From Atopsyche davidsoni (Eukaryota > Arthropoda > Insecta > Trichoptera > Hydrobiosidae): DNA of 64,000 nucleotides. Positions 22,118 to 34,229 of this stretch are shown here, piece by piece (position 1 is the first letter of the stretch; each line of letters opens with the position of its first letter). Location of the stretch: positions 16,182,001 through 16,246,000 of the forward strand of contig JAILWY010000012.1 of NCBI GenBank assembly GCA_022113835.1. The letters are read 5' to 3'. The translations under genes and the position numbers were made by a program. The notes below the pieces were generated by a model. That model searched no databases, had not been told where the DNA came from, and was given only the letters and a program-made list of their open reading frames with translations.

Positions 22118-25057
22118 AGAAGAGCACACTACTCCAAGTCCCAGTTTTCTGGGTGCTCTAAGCGTAAAGAATTGTGGTCCTCAACCTCAGGCGGTCGTCT
22201 CTACAGATGTTGTCGAAGATTTTACATGTTCTAATCGCCTCTCAGATTAAACGCATATATTTATCACTGGTTGTGGAACATGGGATGTGTATGGGACGGC
22301 TGATCACGTCTATGGTCTAATAATCTCTCGCCCGATTAGCTCAATTCAGCAACAAAACAGCGGCCAAAGCACAGGTGTGTTTAAATGATTTTCCCGAACC
22401 CTCGCTCCTGTAAGGAAGGAAACCTTCCGAACGAAAATTGATTTAAACTCATAGTTGATAAGTTGAGGTGATATCAGGTTTTTTCCTATTGTGAAATACT
22501 CTACAAAATTGAATCCTATTTCAGACATAAAGGCACTTTTTTCAATTTGATTTAAAATAAAACACCAAAAAAAGGAAACGGACCCAATCTGTCGAGCCAT
22601 TAAATCCCGCTTCTTGGGATTGGCCAATCAATGGCTCGAGCGACTTGTGCTTTACTTTTTAAACGATTTCTTGCAAAGATTTGCTGGATAAGACGAAAAA
22701 GAAAAGTGCACTCAAAGTAGACATGCTTTTTATTACAAATAGCAGTCTTTTTTATCATTCGCAATAATTGCAGTTGCAATTTTTTTTAACCCAATGAAAA
22801 AGTTTCTTGGTTTTCTAATAATAGAAGATACCGATATATCTTTCGATAATAAATAACAGAAAATATTAACAGTTTTTATAAATTACTTTTACAATGGTGA
22901 AAGGTCAAATATTTTAGTGTTAAATTTCTGTCCAATCTGACAATAAATTTGAATGCTACTATCGCAAATGCACAGGGAAAAAAAACATTTTTTTTCATTG
23001 CGATGCTTTATTTTATGTCCAAGTTCAAAAATATTGGCTAACTTGAACAGTGATTAATATTACAAGTGGTTTATATCAAATGACGATTAGCTCTTTTATG
23101 AACGATTTGCGATTTTGATTTAACTATTTAATATTGTAAATTTAATGCTTTTAGATTTTGTCAATCACATTACAAATTTGCAATTATCCAAAAAATCATT
23201 GTTCAATTTACTCAGTATTTTTGAAGTTACTACCGTAATTGCATCAGGGAAAATGTTTCTTAGAAATATTAAATTGGAGTTTGAGTATCGTAACAAAAAT
23301 GAAATAAGCATATAAAATTACACTGTAATAATATTATAATGCAGTCCAACTCCCACCAGTTGAACTCGAATTGTAAAGATATTGTTATAATAAAGAAACT
23401 TTTAGTATTTATATTATTCGAATGATGAATAACATGGACATCAAGTCGGAAACGGACGTGAAAACATTACAATAATAAAATAAAAAATACCCGGACCCGA
23501 CAAAAGCGGGAAATTACGATTTTGCGGCAAAAAACAAACAAAGAAACTTTTTTGCGATTTTTTCCGCGCTTTGTGAAAATTATGAAATTGTTATTCTCTT
23601 GCAAAGACGTCTGCAAGATTTATAAAAAAAAAAAAAATGAAATGTAACGTCACGATTTAGCAATTTTCGGAAGAAATTTGGAAGTAATAAAATATACACT
23701 TAACTTTAATAGGAAAATTAAAATGATTTCTTCTTTTACTTTTACAGCCTGTTACTGTTTTAAAAGACTGATTTAATTGCACAGTGATTACGAAGCGATT
23801 AAATACGTCATACAGGTTTATAAAAAATGCTGTTATTAAACGATCGTAATTAAAATGGTAAGTTTCAATTTCAAAGACAATTTTGAATTTGACAATAAAT
23901 GATACACAATTAACTAGCCAAGTGCTTTTTGTACATATGGAGTATTTAACAGTCTGGTAATCGCTGTTTAACATAGCCAGTCATTCGGAACTTGGGCGTT
24001 AATATTTTAATGGTATAAAGCAAGAATAAACATTTTATATTTACCCCACAAGCAGAAAGCTCAGATACTCGGATAATCCAAACGAGAATTAAATAAATGC
24101 AGAAATATGTTTTATATCTTTCTTTTATATTAAAAGTTATATCCGTCATCTTGGATAAAAGACATAGAACTACATATTTATATTTTTAATACATTGCACG
24201 TCAGTCTGCTAGTAATTAATTTAAGTGCCTTTTTCTATTGTATTTATAATTCTCCAAATATAAAATAGTCAAAACCTAAAATAATGATAGTTAATTGGAA
24301 ATTCTGAAGTTGATGACGTAAGCATAAGGCATTTTTAATTTATAAAAAAACTTCTTTTTTTTTCAAATTTCAAATTAAAACCTTGTGCTGGAAACAGATT
24401 TAGATTAAGAGCGTGTTATAAAATGTAGATTGCATTATAATGTCAATCAAATTAAATTAAAAAAACAAAGGAAAATTATTGTAAAATTTAACGTGTGAAC
24501 AAAATACTTTGCAGTCAAAACAAAATGTTGTGTGTGAAAATTGTCGTTTCAAGTACCAAGAATGCGTAAATTATAGATTGTGCTAATTGTGACGCGGAGA
24601 GGTGTGAAAATATATAAACGTGAAACTTAAGCAAGGTTAAAAATCAATTCAAACCTTACCGAAGGTCCCACAGAATAGCCGCAGCAGAGATCAAGGTGAA
24701 GATGTCTGGAGCCGGAAGCGAATAGATTTCAATTATAGGGTCCGTATTTAACCATTTCCGGCGTGACGGGAACAGCTGATTTGCTACACGAAGAAGAGGA
24801 CTGACCAGCGTGGAAAAGCACTGTTTACATGCAAAGAACGAGTCAAATTAAAAATGATTACTACAAGTGGTTACGGCCACGTTGCAACATTTGCAAACCT
24901 CCACGCCCCTTAAATGGCAGGGAGTCCCCACGTTTCCGGCGGGATCTTTCTATGGTATGCTTTAGAACAGGTTTTATGGCTGCAAATAAAACCCGTGTAA
25001 TGCAGATTATAAGTTATGTTTTCTGTACCAATAAAGAATCGACAACCGCGATTTTGT
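22118..25057. other. Gene-poor AT-rich DNA
   Basis: I see no supported exon. On the minus strand the sequence at about 24660-24830 ends in a reasonable splice donor (GGACCTTCG|GTAAGG, donor near 24659), so an untranslated first exon of a minus-strand gene, such as the villin-like gene, could lie there. This is only a suggestion. The remainder is AT-rich with homopolymer runs. Confidence 0.4.
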
Positions 25058-25063
25058 CACACA

Positions 25064-25135
25064 CGTAGCAACAAATCGCGCCACCAACTTGCAACTAGCC
25101 AATAGCGTCCCTTTACTTTGGGTGTTTTTTTTATG
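25064..25135. repeat. MITE-like fragment related to the 34.1-kb element
   Basis: GTAGCAACAAATCGCG followed by CACCAACTTGCAACTAGCCAATAG and CGTCC, TTTGGGTGTTTTT closely matches 34143-34209. A third, more diverged relative is at 29222-29353. Here the right-hand inverted repeat (CGCGATTTGTTGCTA in the 34-kb copy) is not present, so the copy looks truncated. Confidence 0.55.
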
Positions 25136-25137
25136 GT

Positions 25138-25780
25138 TTTTGCCTAAAATGTAGGATGCTATTACCTTTCTGGGTGCCTCTCGCTCGTGGAGTTTACATC
25201 AAAATAAAAATACTGGTACATAAAAGATAAGTACGTATATAAGAGTAATAAAAAAGGATAATGCTAAAGACGGAACAAGTCGTGCATTTCCAAAGCCATC
25301 ATATCCAGATAATCTAATCTTACTTTGGATGGCTTCCGCTCGTAGAGCTTTAACAAAAATAATACATGGAGGGTAAAAATGGGAACGTAAAGGCATATGT
25401 AATTCAATGTTATTTTTGCAATAAAGCAAATGTCGTAAATAGTAGAGAACCTGAAATTATTAGTACATTTCACTCTAATTTTGGATGTCTACAGCTATAT
25501 ACAATTAATTAAGTTGATAAATATAATAAGCTTGCACAAAAATAAAAACTTGAGAGCAAAGAAAGTTGCGGTAAGAAAAAATATGTATCAACGAGTAAGT
25601 AAACTGCTTATATTCTGTCTTACAATTTTATTTTACTTTAGATGTCATTCGCTCGTCGAGCATATACAACAATAAAATCTTAAGAATAAAGAACGTGCGT
25701 GCAAAAAAAAAAATGTGCATTTACGTAGTCCGAAAATCCGATCTCCAAGATATGCATGATGAAGGTTGAAGCTTTTGAAG
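25138..25780. repeat. Diverged tandem array, period about 155-160 bp
   Basis: A degenerate block with TTGGATG, then CTTCCGCTCGTAGAGC and ACAAAAATAAA recurs near 25168, 25325, 25485 and 25640, giving spacings of about 157, 160 and 155 bp. The copies have drifted strongly but the block order is kept. A similar block (GATGTCTTCTACTCGTGG) stands alone near 28718. The spacing is close to a nucleosome repeat, as in insect satellites. Confidence 0.5.
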
Positions 25781-25835
25781 GCGGTACAAGTTCCCACGGC
25801 ACAACACTCAGAACATATCAAACAGGGGCCGTCGG

Positions 25836-26070
25836 CGTCACGCACGGGGGGCGCGGAGTCGCGGAGTCGCGGAGTCGCGGGCACTTCCTTCTCGGTCGGC
25901 GGCTGGCGGCGGACTGGGCGCCCCGAGCAGCCCCCGCGGCCACGCCGCCCCGCCGCCCCGCCCCGCCGCCTTGTCGCCCCGCCCGCGTCTCCGCCCCGTC
26001 GAGCGGAACGGCGGCCGAGGGGGCAGCTCCCCGGGCGCGGGCTCCCGGTGCACCGCAGCGAGCCAGACGC
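25836..26070. promoter_or_regulatory. CpG-rich island, candidate promoter or first-exon region
   Basis: About 230 bp of very GC-rich, CpG-dense DNA in an AT-rich neighbourhood. It opens with a threefold TCGCGGAG octamer repeat (about 25856-25882), followed by CCGCCCC-type runs. Open frames on both strands here are a by-product of the composition. Such islands in insects often mark 5' untranslated exons or promoters; neither strand nor target gene can be assigned. Confidence 0.35.
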
Positions 26071-26099
26071 TCGTGAAAACTTTCAAGATACACACGAGT

Positions 26100-29000
26100 A
26101 CTAGATTTTAATTTTTATACTAATTAAATATAGCTTCCTACAGCTGATTGTCCAAGGAAAAAGGGGCATTGGAAGGAGAAAGTTTGCGGCCGAAATGGTG
26201 AGACTGGCCCGGGATAGCGATATGCTCGATGAAATGGTCACCAACCTCCCATGAGGAGAGGCATAAGAAGAAACGGGTACATTTTACTTGCTACTTATAT
26301 TTGACCCTACTGACAGTAGTATCATTAGGGTAATTTGTAATTTATTTATTAATTGATTAATTTATGTTATTCTTTTTTATCCTGATATTTCTTCGCTAGA
26401 GTAATATTTATATTTTAACATGAATTACTCTAATCACCATAAACCCAGTTTGATTGTTTTTTATATAAATATAATTTATAAATGAAATTATTCAAATACA
26501 ATTTTTAATCACATTGAGGTTTTTTTTAATGCCTGAGGACCGAACAAAATAGATACTATGTAGAAAATCCGATATGTCATAAATGTAGAAAGTGTCATCT
26601 CTGTCAAAAATATTGATTAAATATACAAAAATATAAAATCTTTTAGGCGACACACGGGACAATTACAAACGATAACCGACCCATGAGTTAGACAAAACTA
26701 TTGGCATCTCATCAGTCGGTTTTGATATCCCACGTGGAAACCGCTTTAAAATCACAAATTAGCTCATTTAGTACATACTTAATTTTCCAAAAACTATTTT
26801 CTTAGGACGCCAGAGCGCTTAGTGCTTATTTCTAGGAGGTATTAATCGAAGGAATCGAGCATCCGTTCTTTGTATCTTTGCCACTTTCACCAGCTTAAGT
26901 AAGACATCAATTTCTATTGTGTTTATTTTCCTCCGCCTTATTTGGCGACAGTGTAGCGGTTTCCTTTGATTGAAATGCCGGAGGAAATTGATAAATAGAT
27001 TTCCGCATGCCTGGTCTTTATAATTTTTGTCGCGTTTTGTCACCGAAATACTGAGGGGCAATGACTTTAAACGGTAATTACTATCGGTGTCGAAGTCTTT
27101 GTTTTTATTATAAGTTGTAACATTCCAAAGCTTCTAAATTTACCTAAACACATTCGGCATTATTACAGATAACGTTTATTCTGGCAGTTATTTTAAATAT
27201 TCTTGTTTAATAAGACAGAAATTTGAGACTCTCTGATTTATTAGATTCCAGGAACAATAGGTAAAAAAAACCGATCATATTCATTGATACGACAGATACA
27301 CACGCACACACAAATATATATATAAATATATATATTTATACTGGTTATTTCATTTGCAGGAAATCAGAAAAATCCTTTATTATTATTCATATAATTATGC
27401 AACAATTTTTTTCCTGCAAACTGCACAGCAATTGAAATTCATTTTATTATGATTTTTTGTAATGATTATACAATTTTGTAGAAAGTATTCAATTTCAATT
27501 TAAAACCTTTGTTTTTCTGACAGTACTTAGAAATATATACCACAATTGTTTTTATATATATATTTTTTCATATAGTATGAGTTTTTATTGCTAGAACAAA
27601 GACATACACTATTCCATTCTGGGTACTGAAAAGAAGACAGAGTGACTTCGTTTTCATTAAGAATTGACTTCATCATTTTGTGAATGTGATGAAATTTTAA
27701 ATCTCTACCAAATTTTGTTATGGATTCTTATAATTAATTTTTTAGTTTTTTCTTTCAATTCTCAATCATCTTTGAGTGAAATTTAATATATATTGACGAA
27801 AATAAATCAATCAAAATTATCAATAATTTTAAAGCATTTTAGAAACACACAAGGCCTGGATAGATTGTCATAAAAAAAAACAAATTAGAGTATTACTGCG
27901 TTTGTGAGTAAATTTGTTTTTTTTTAATGTTACTTTACTTTTAACATCAATATGTAGATAAATAATTACTACAATAATAGATAGCCGTACAATAGAAAAT
28001 AATTTTTAATAGAAAATGCATTTTAATAGTGCAATAGAAAATGGTATGTGAGTAAAGTTGTTTTACATTACTTTACTTTTCTAACATCAATATGTAGTTA
28101 CATGTTTATAATGAAAAATAACCGTGCAATAGAAAAATGTTGTTTTTTTTGCTTGCTATGTATGAAGCAGAATATAAAGGGTTGAAATGAAATAGAGGTT
28201 TAGTTCACTTTGAGAAAGTATGTCGTATATTTCATATATATCACGGTTTGAAGCAAACGTGTTAAGTTAACGATTATTAATTCTCCTGATTCTCAAAGTG
28301 AAAACAAAAACTATTAACAGTCAATTCGCATTGACCAAGTCGCGTTTATTCGCGAATTGCACGAATCTCCATCTTTGTAAAAAAAATCTTTATAGATTAT
28401 TTGCGATTGCGAGCACGCGGGCGATGGGCGAAGTAGAGCGCACAGGCAATTCTTAAATTAATCAAAAAATTATATGAACAACTTCAATCAGTCCGCGTGT
28501 TCTCTCTTGGTCAGGAAACATCTCCCGAGTTTATGAAGCTAAACTAAAACCTAACAGTCTATGAATCACATTGATCTATAAAAGTAGGGGGTCGCGAGAG
28601 AAAAAGCCAGGTAGGAAAACTATATAAGACAATCACGGTCGTGTCCAATTTGTGACGTCATCGAAATTCAGAGAAAAATGACTGAAAATTTTCTGATGAA
28701 AAAGCTTCTCTGAATTAGATGTCTTCTACTCGTGGGGAAAAATAATTTACAACTCTAATAAGAGCGAGGACGACAGCATGTGAGCCAATTAGCGTATATA
28801 TTTGGTATACGTATACTTAATATTTAATACACACATCTCAATAGTGTTCACTTATCTATCTCTACAATTGTTAATTTTTATGGATGAAAACAAATAAACA
28901 GTGACAATGAATTGTCTAATTTATTTAATTATTTATAATTGTGTGGCCGCGGAGTTAAACTCGTTTTAAGTAGAGTACAACGATTGTTTCGTGCTAAAAC

Positions 29001-29540
29001 ATAACTTATAATAATCGTGTGAACTCTGAGGCCTAGCGAGCGTAACGTAGCCTCGTTAGATAAAACCACAAGAGACTTGGTTTCCTCTTCACTGCACCCT
29101 ACTAATTATTCCATTAGCAACGGCATCTTCGAGTGGAATGGACAGCACAACCGAGAAATCTTGCTACGTTCTCGCTCCGAAATTTCCGATAAGCACTTTT
29201 CAAAAATAGTTAAAGCCGGCTACACATACAGCTACACAACTTGCAATTAGCCAATAGCATCCTCTTTTGCGTTGTTTACATGGGCAAAACTATTTTTAAA
29301 AAAACATCCAAAATAAAGGGACGCTCTTGGCAAATTGCAAATCGATCGCAAGATATAGTCGCAAGTAAATAATTATATTTAAAAATCTATGTCTGAGCTG
29401 TCGAGTTGCACAATCCGCTCTGCATATTATAAAAAAATATTAACTACCGTTTCCTTTAAATTTCCTACGGCCTCTGACGCTTGCAAAATATTGTGGTTAT
29501 AGTGTGTTTTAATGCTCGTTTAATAAAGATAAAAAACAAT
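26100..29540. other. Gene-poor AT-rich DNA
   Basis: No supported exon. It contains a second copy of the dispersed block at 26231-26274, a TA-rich simple tract at about 27310-27340, and a short near-duplicate (TTTTACTTTTCTAACATCAATATGTAG-like) around 27930-27960 and 28070-28100. A diverged MITE-like relative sits at 29222-29353. Nothing else is recognisable. Confidence 0.5.
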
Positions 29541-29557
29541 GACGTCTTATTATGTCT

Positions 29558-29897
29558 ATATTAAATTGGATTAATGTTAATCAGGATGCGTATTTATTTA
29601 CCCATGCAGGTATTAGTATGTTTATGTGATTAAGCATATTTTTTCACACATTGAAAACGATTAAAGAAAACTCTCAGAAAATATCATCGTGACTTGTGAG
29701 GGATACGAACCCACATCCCCAAGCTTTCATGGCCGGTGCATTTATCCAACTATGCTAACGAGCCACTGCAATTTAGTGAGAATTTTTAATAATCATAATC
29801 TACATATGAACCAATATGCCCAGGCTCACAAGTCACGATGATATTTTCTGAGAGTTTTCTTTAATCGTTTTCAATGTGTGAAAAAATATGCTTAATC
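29558..29897 (-). mobile_element. SINE-like element with a tRNA-like centre and 73-bp perfect inverted arms
   Basis: Thirteen-base direct repeats TCTTATTATGTCT (29545-29557 and 29898-29910) flank the element, as expected for target-primed retroposition. Arms 29628-29700 and 29825-29897 are exact reverse complements of each other. Between them, on the minus strand, lies a tRNA-like segment with A box (TTAGCATAGTTGG) and B box (GGTTCGTATCC), the internal RNA polymerase III promoter. A further 70 bp tail (29558-29627) extends beyond one arm. The transcript would fold into a long hairpin with the tRNA-like part in the loop. A derivative lies at 9481-9705. Too short and non-coding to be autonomous. 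Confidence 0.8.
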
Positions 29898-29919
29898 TCT
29901 TATTATGTCTCCAATACAA

Positions 29920-32900
29920 AGACATTTGCAGAGGTCTCACCTTTCTCGTCCGTTTTAATGAACGGTGTTAAATAAAATTGATACATATGTATGAATTCAT
30001 TGTACATACGCAATTAAATCGATCTCGAAATTCTTCAATGCATGAAAAATTAGACGAGAGATGTTTAGCAGTACGCTTTCTGCCTGCACCGGAGATAAGT
30101 GCCTCTTCTCACGGAACACTGGACCGCCCGGCGCGGCGCACGGGCGCAGAGCCCTCGGGCAACGCGCCCTCGCTCAGCGCGGTTTCGATGTAACGCGAAA
30201 AGCTTCACTGAAAGCAACATAAGTTTTGAAAAATGTTTGTTTACGCGTCAAAATAACGATGAAGACAATCGGCCGAGGGCGGGACCGCCACCCCACGCGT
30301 TGTGTTGTTTGTACCATCTTTGTATTATTTTGCAGTGTAAAAATATATATATTTGCAGTATTTTTTTTCAAATTCGTATGGTAAAATTATGTTTAATATT
30401 TTCCTTTAGCAACTAACTCATTTTCTACTTGACTCATTTGGTGACAATTATTAAAAAATATATATTGATACGCGCCTTTTGTGTAAATGTATGATGTATT
30501 ATTATTGTATTATGTCCTAATTATTGGATAAAAAATATGTATTCTGACAAGATTATTTTTGTGTTATACAATTTTTTTTAAATTTATTTTCTTTATTTTC
30601 CTGCAACTCTCATTAAAATAAGGTTTCAAAACTGAACTCCGTTCCTTATAAGATGATATTCTAGTATAACGCGGCGTTTCCACAAAAGTTTGTTTCCGCG
30701 TTCTACGAGGGCCAATCGTATACACTTATGTACATTGAGATCCACCTGTAATTATATGCACAGGTATCCGATCTACAGAAAACAATCTTTTCCATACCTA
30801 TGAAAAAAAAAATTAAAAATTGCACAATTCCAGGGAATAAAATCGTATCTATGTTTCTTTTGAAAGTTTTCTACCGATTGATTTTTTTTCGTTTGTAATA
30901 TCATCCATGATGCTGCAATCCTGAATTCATCTGAATATTCCACAATTATCTACAGTTTCGGATAATACCTGGAAGTAAAAAAAAACATATCGAGACTGGA
31001 AAACGATTTCGCTAAAGCCGCTGAGTGACCGATTTGACATTCACAAATTTTAAATACGTTTAAAGCAATATTGTTAACATGCTATTAATGTCAGTCTAAA
31101 GAACACGACTGTTCTTGATTGATAATTTTAAGAAAACTCATAAAGCCATTTCAAAGGTGTAATTATATTCTCTCGAGAACTCTCCTGTATAATTTATCGC
31201 AAGGCGATTAAGTAATTTTCACTTTCCGACGTCAAATTACAGATGGACAGTGCAGCTCTTGGTTGAATTATTTTATTGCGACAGCACAAAAACACGCACA
31301 AATGAAAAACAACTACCAAAGCAATTTATAAATATAACGTGTGGCTGTCATATAAGCTGTAGAATTAAATTGAGTTATATTTTTTGCGGAAACGGATAAA
31401 TACGCAGCAGGTGATATTGTAAGATAAATAAATAAATTTTTATAGATAAGAACGCGGGAACGTTTAATAATTCATAACTGGATATTTTTCGTACAATAAA
31501 TAAGAATGGTAAAAATATGAACGTGTGATAAAACATTGTTGAAATTTTCTCGAAAACACAAAGGTACATTCGAATGGCAAGGCTTTTGTCGTCATATATT
31601 TTTTTGGCTGCTAGAAGCTCTTCAAATCTATCGAAAGCGATTTTATCAGAAAGGTACATATTGAGGAAATAATAGATGATTTCGCACGTTCAAAATAATC
31701 GAGAAAAACGCCATCAATCAAGACCTGACCGCAACATTTATGAGGTTTAGTTTGGAGAAAGTATTGGCAATAGTAACAATTTACTATTTCGTAATAACAA
31801 TACGTTGATTTGTTGAGGTATTTTTTTTTAAATAAAAAGAGGTTTTTGTTATACCTCTAACATTTTGAAATGACCACCTAAAATGTTCAATCTGACTTTT
31901 ATTTTTATCAGCGAAAGACACCCAAACTCTTGTAACTTAAAGTTAAGTTTAATAACACATAATCGTTCCTTGTCTATTAAGATAAAGAATTTCATATATT
32001 TTGTCCTGACTAGTTACTAGTACAATTGCTTGCCGACTATTAAGTCCCAGGTTTGGATCCGGGTAGCAAAAGTTTTTTTTTAAACTCTTTTAAAGTTATA
32101 AATTTTCTTGTATAAATAATTGATGAGAACCACTCTTCAGAACGCTGCAGACGCCGAAGACCTAAACACGGGCATTTGACTCACTTCAAATACACCTTGA
32201 TTCTTAGAGGGTAGGTTATTTGATGGGTTCTACGTGAAACTAATTTGTTTGGATATCTCAGGCTCGTCACCTATTCTTGGAAATGATTCAGTAAGGGGAG
32301 GCTAGAGGGGTTAACCTTAAAAAGTATGTGTGGAGCTATTCGAAAATGCTTGATTTCGCTGTTCCGGGTCTAGATTGGCGAAAATGAAATGGAAACTATC
32401 AAAGTGTAGGTAAAATGTCAAATAATTTTTTTTTTTTAAGTTTGACCGGTAGACGAACGATTCATATATTATAGCATGAGAAAGAGTTTTGGATACAACA
32501 GACAGGAATTCATTTTTCCCACGAGCGAAAGCGAAATATGAATTTCTACTCACCAAATACACTCAATTTATACGAATCATACATTCATTTCACGGACATT
32601 ATCGGAATTCAATCAAACGTATCAGTGTTCTCAATTTTTTTTATTTTACAGGTGTTTATAATTTGATATACTAATTTATTTCTACATAAAAAAATATTGA
32701 TTTGTACTAACAAGATAAAATGCTACAATTCGTTCTCATCTAGCATTAGTTAAACATCTGTAAATATTGATGACAGTGTTCTCTAAGTAATGACAGGATG
32801 GTCAAATACACTGAAAAAAATAATAATTGATCACTTTTCTGGTCATTTTGTTGCTGTATATTCTTTTATATAATTATATTTTAAATTATACAATTATTAT

Positions 32901-33150
32901 TTCGTTGAGGCCTGTACCGTCTACGATATATAGATCAAAAAATAATGCAACAACTATTTCTATGGTTTGCGGAAAACCCTTTCGTGAATATAAACGTTTT
33001 CTTGTGCAGATTTATTGTGATTTCCCTATTTTCATGGAATAATAATATTTTTTAGCATAATAGAACCTTTCTACCTTCCGTTGTCGAACTCTGATTCTAT
33101 GATAAAGGATTTCAGGATTTCAGAGGGTGTGTATCACTTCTGAAAAAATA
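29920..33150. other. Gene-poor DNA with a small CpG-rich patch
   Basis: No supported exon. A CpG-rich patch at about 30110-30190, with a second at 30268-30302, interrupts AT-rich DNA and could be regulatory. A possible SINE remnant is at 32020-32085. The rest is AT-rich and unremarkable. Confidence 0.45.
32020..32085 (+). repeat. Possible degenerate tRNA-derived SINE fragment
   Basis: The string CCAGGTTTGGATCCGGGTAGC resembles the B box and following bases of lepidopteran tRNA-derived SINEs (GGTTCGATTCC, then CGGGTAG), and is followed by a T-rich tract. The A box is not clear. This is a weak call. Confidence 0.3.
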
Positions 33151-33570
33151 CGTTTAGATATAATCTGCATAACTCACGGCTGAGGTGCATTATTTTAAAA
33201 TGCATCCTGGCACCGAACTACATCTTTATGTCACTTTTCAAAAAGTACTAATGATTGATATATCAACAGTTTCGCAAATACAATAGTAATTTTAACGTCT
33301 ACTGAACAATGCAGAGCACTGCATAAGTTGTAGCAAACATTTTTATTACCTGCAAATCTTGCGTTGTTAAAAATGCATCGTGACACCAAGCCGTTTTTTG
33401 GATCACCGTTATTAAGCTACGTGTTTTTTTAACAGTTTCGCAAATATAAAAGCAGCAGCAGAAAGCAGGTCTGACGTTTACCGAACAATCAAGAGCGTTT
33501 TTAATTTTTTTTCACAATTTGTGTGATTTTAAAACGCATCGTGACATCGATCTGCTTCTTTGGGTCAGAA
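33150..33570. repeat. Diverged tandem repeat, period about 165-170 bp, 2.5 copies
   Basis: AAAATGCATC-TG-CACC occurs at 33197, 33370 and 33531 (last as AAAACGCATCGTGACATC). CAACAGTTTCGCAAATA occurs at 33264 and again, slightly changed, at 33431. GTCTACTGAACAATG and GTTTACCGAACAATC follow in each copy. The spacing of about 161-173 bp is nucleosome-like. No coding potential. Confidence 0.6.
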
Positions 33571-34142
33571 TCATATTTTAGAATGTATTAACGATCCCGC
33601 AATCCACAATGGTGGTCAATTGTATAGTCGGTTCTCGTTTTCTTACAACGAGACTAATGGCAATTTGCAAATACCTGACGCTCCGACACCTAACAGAATC
33701 CAATTAACTTCTAAATCATCTCGACCGGCGCATAGTTTACCTAATGGAATCCAAATAGAAACGCACGTCGTTTTTCTATCGATTTCTTCGGCGAAAAAAA
33801 TTGACGACCAATGCACATATAAGTTTAAAACATTAAAAACGATGAAATATTTAAAAATTGTATATCTGCAACTTAGCGGTATAAATTGTATGTATTGTTA
33901 AAACTAATTTAACCCGAAGTACTTAGGGTTGGAGGCTAAAGGTTGTAGATAGAATGGGCAGGGATAAATCAGTTTGTTTTTATTAGCCTTATACAAGTTG
34001 CTTGCGATATATTTTTAGAAAGAACAAAAAAAATATGTTACTATAGATAATGTTTTGTATTGATTGAGTTGTAGTATTATAAAATATGAAAATAGTATAT
34101 ATTTATTTACTAGTTCTCAGTCTAATTAAAGGCCTCTACACA

Positions 34143-34225
34143 CTAGCAACAAATCGCGTCATCAACTAGCAGTTAACCAATGGCGTCCTTTTATTTTGGG
34201 TGTTTTTGAGCGCGATTTGTTGCTA
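34143..34225. repeat. MITE-like element with 15-bp perfect inverted ends
   Basis: TAGCAACAAATCGCG at 34144-34158 and its exact reverse complement CGCGATTTGTTGCTA at 34211-34225 enclose about 52 bp that also occur at 25064-25135. A diverged relative is at 29222-29353. Small size, inverted ends and three copies within 10 kb support a non-autonomous DNA transposon family. Confidence 0.6.
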
Positions 34226-34229
34226 CTTG

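Noticed and set aside
24829..25068. Plus-strand 79-codon open frame (MQRTSQIKNDYYKWLRP...)
   Set aside because: No family similarity, no splice context, and its end overlaps a MITE-like repeat.
25756..26104. Long GC-rich open frames on both strands at the CpG island
   Set aside because: Low-complexity Pro/Ala/Arg-rich translations open in several frames at once; explained by base composition.
29701..29824. Functional tRNA gene in the loop of the 29.6-kb element
   Set aside because: A and B boxes are present but no matched acceptor stem could be drawn, and target duplications show it is a retroposed element.
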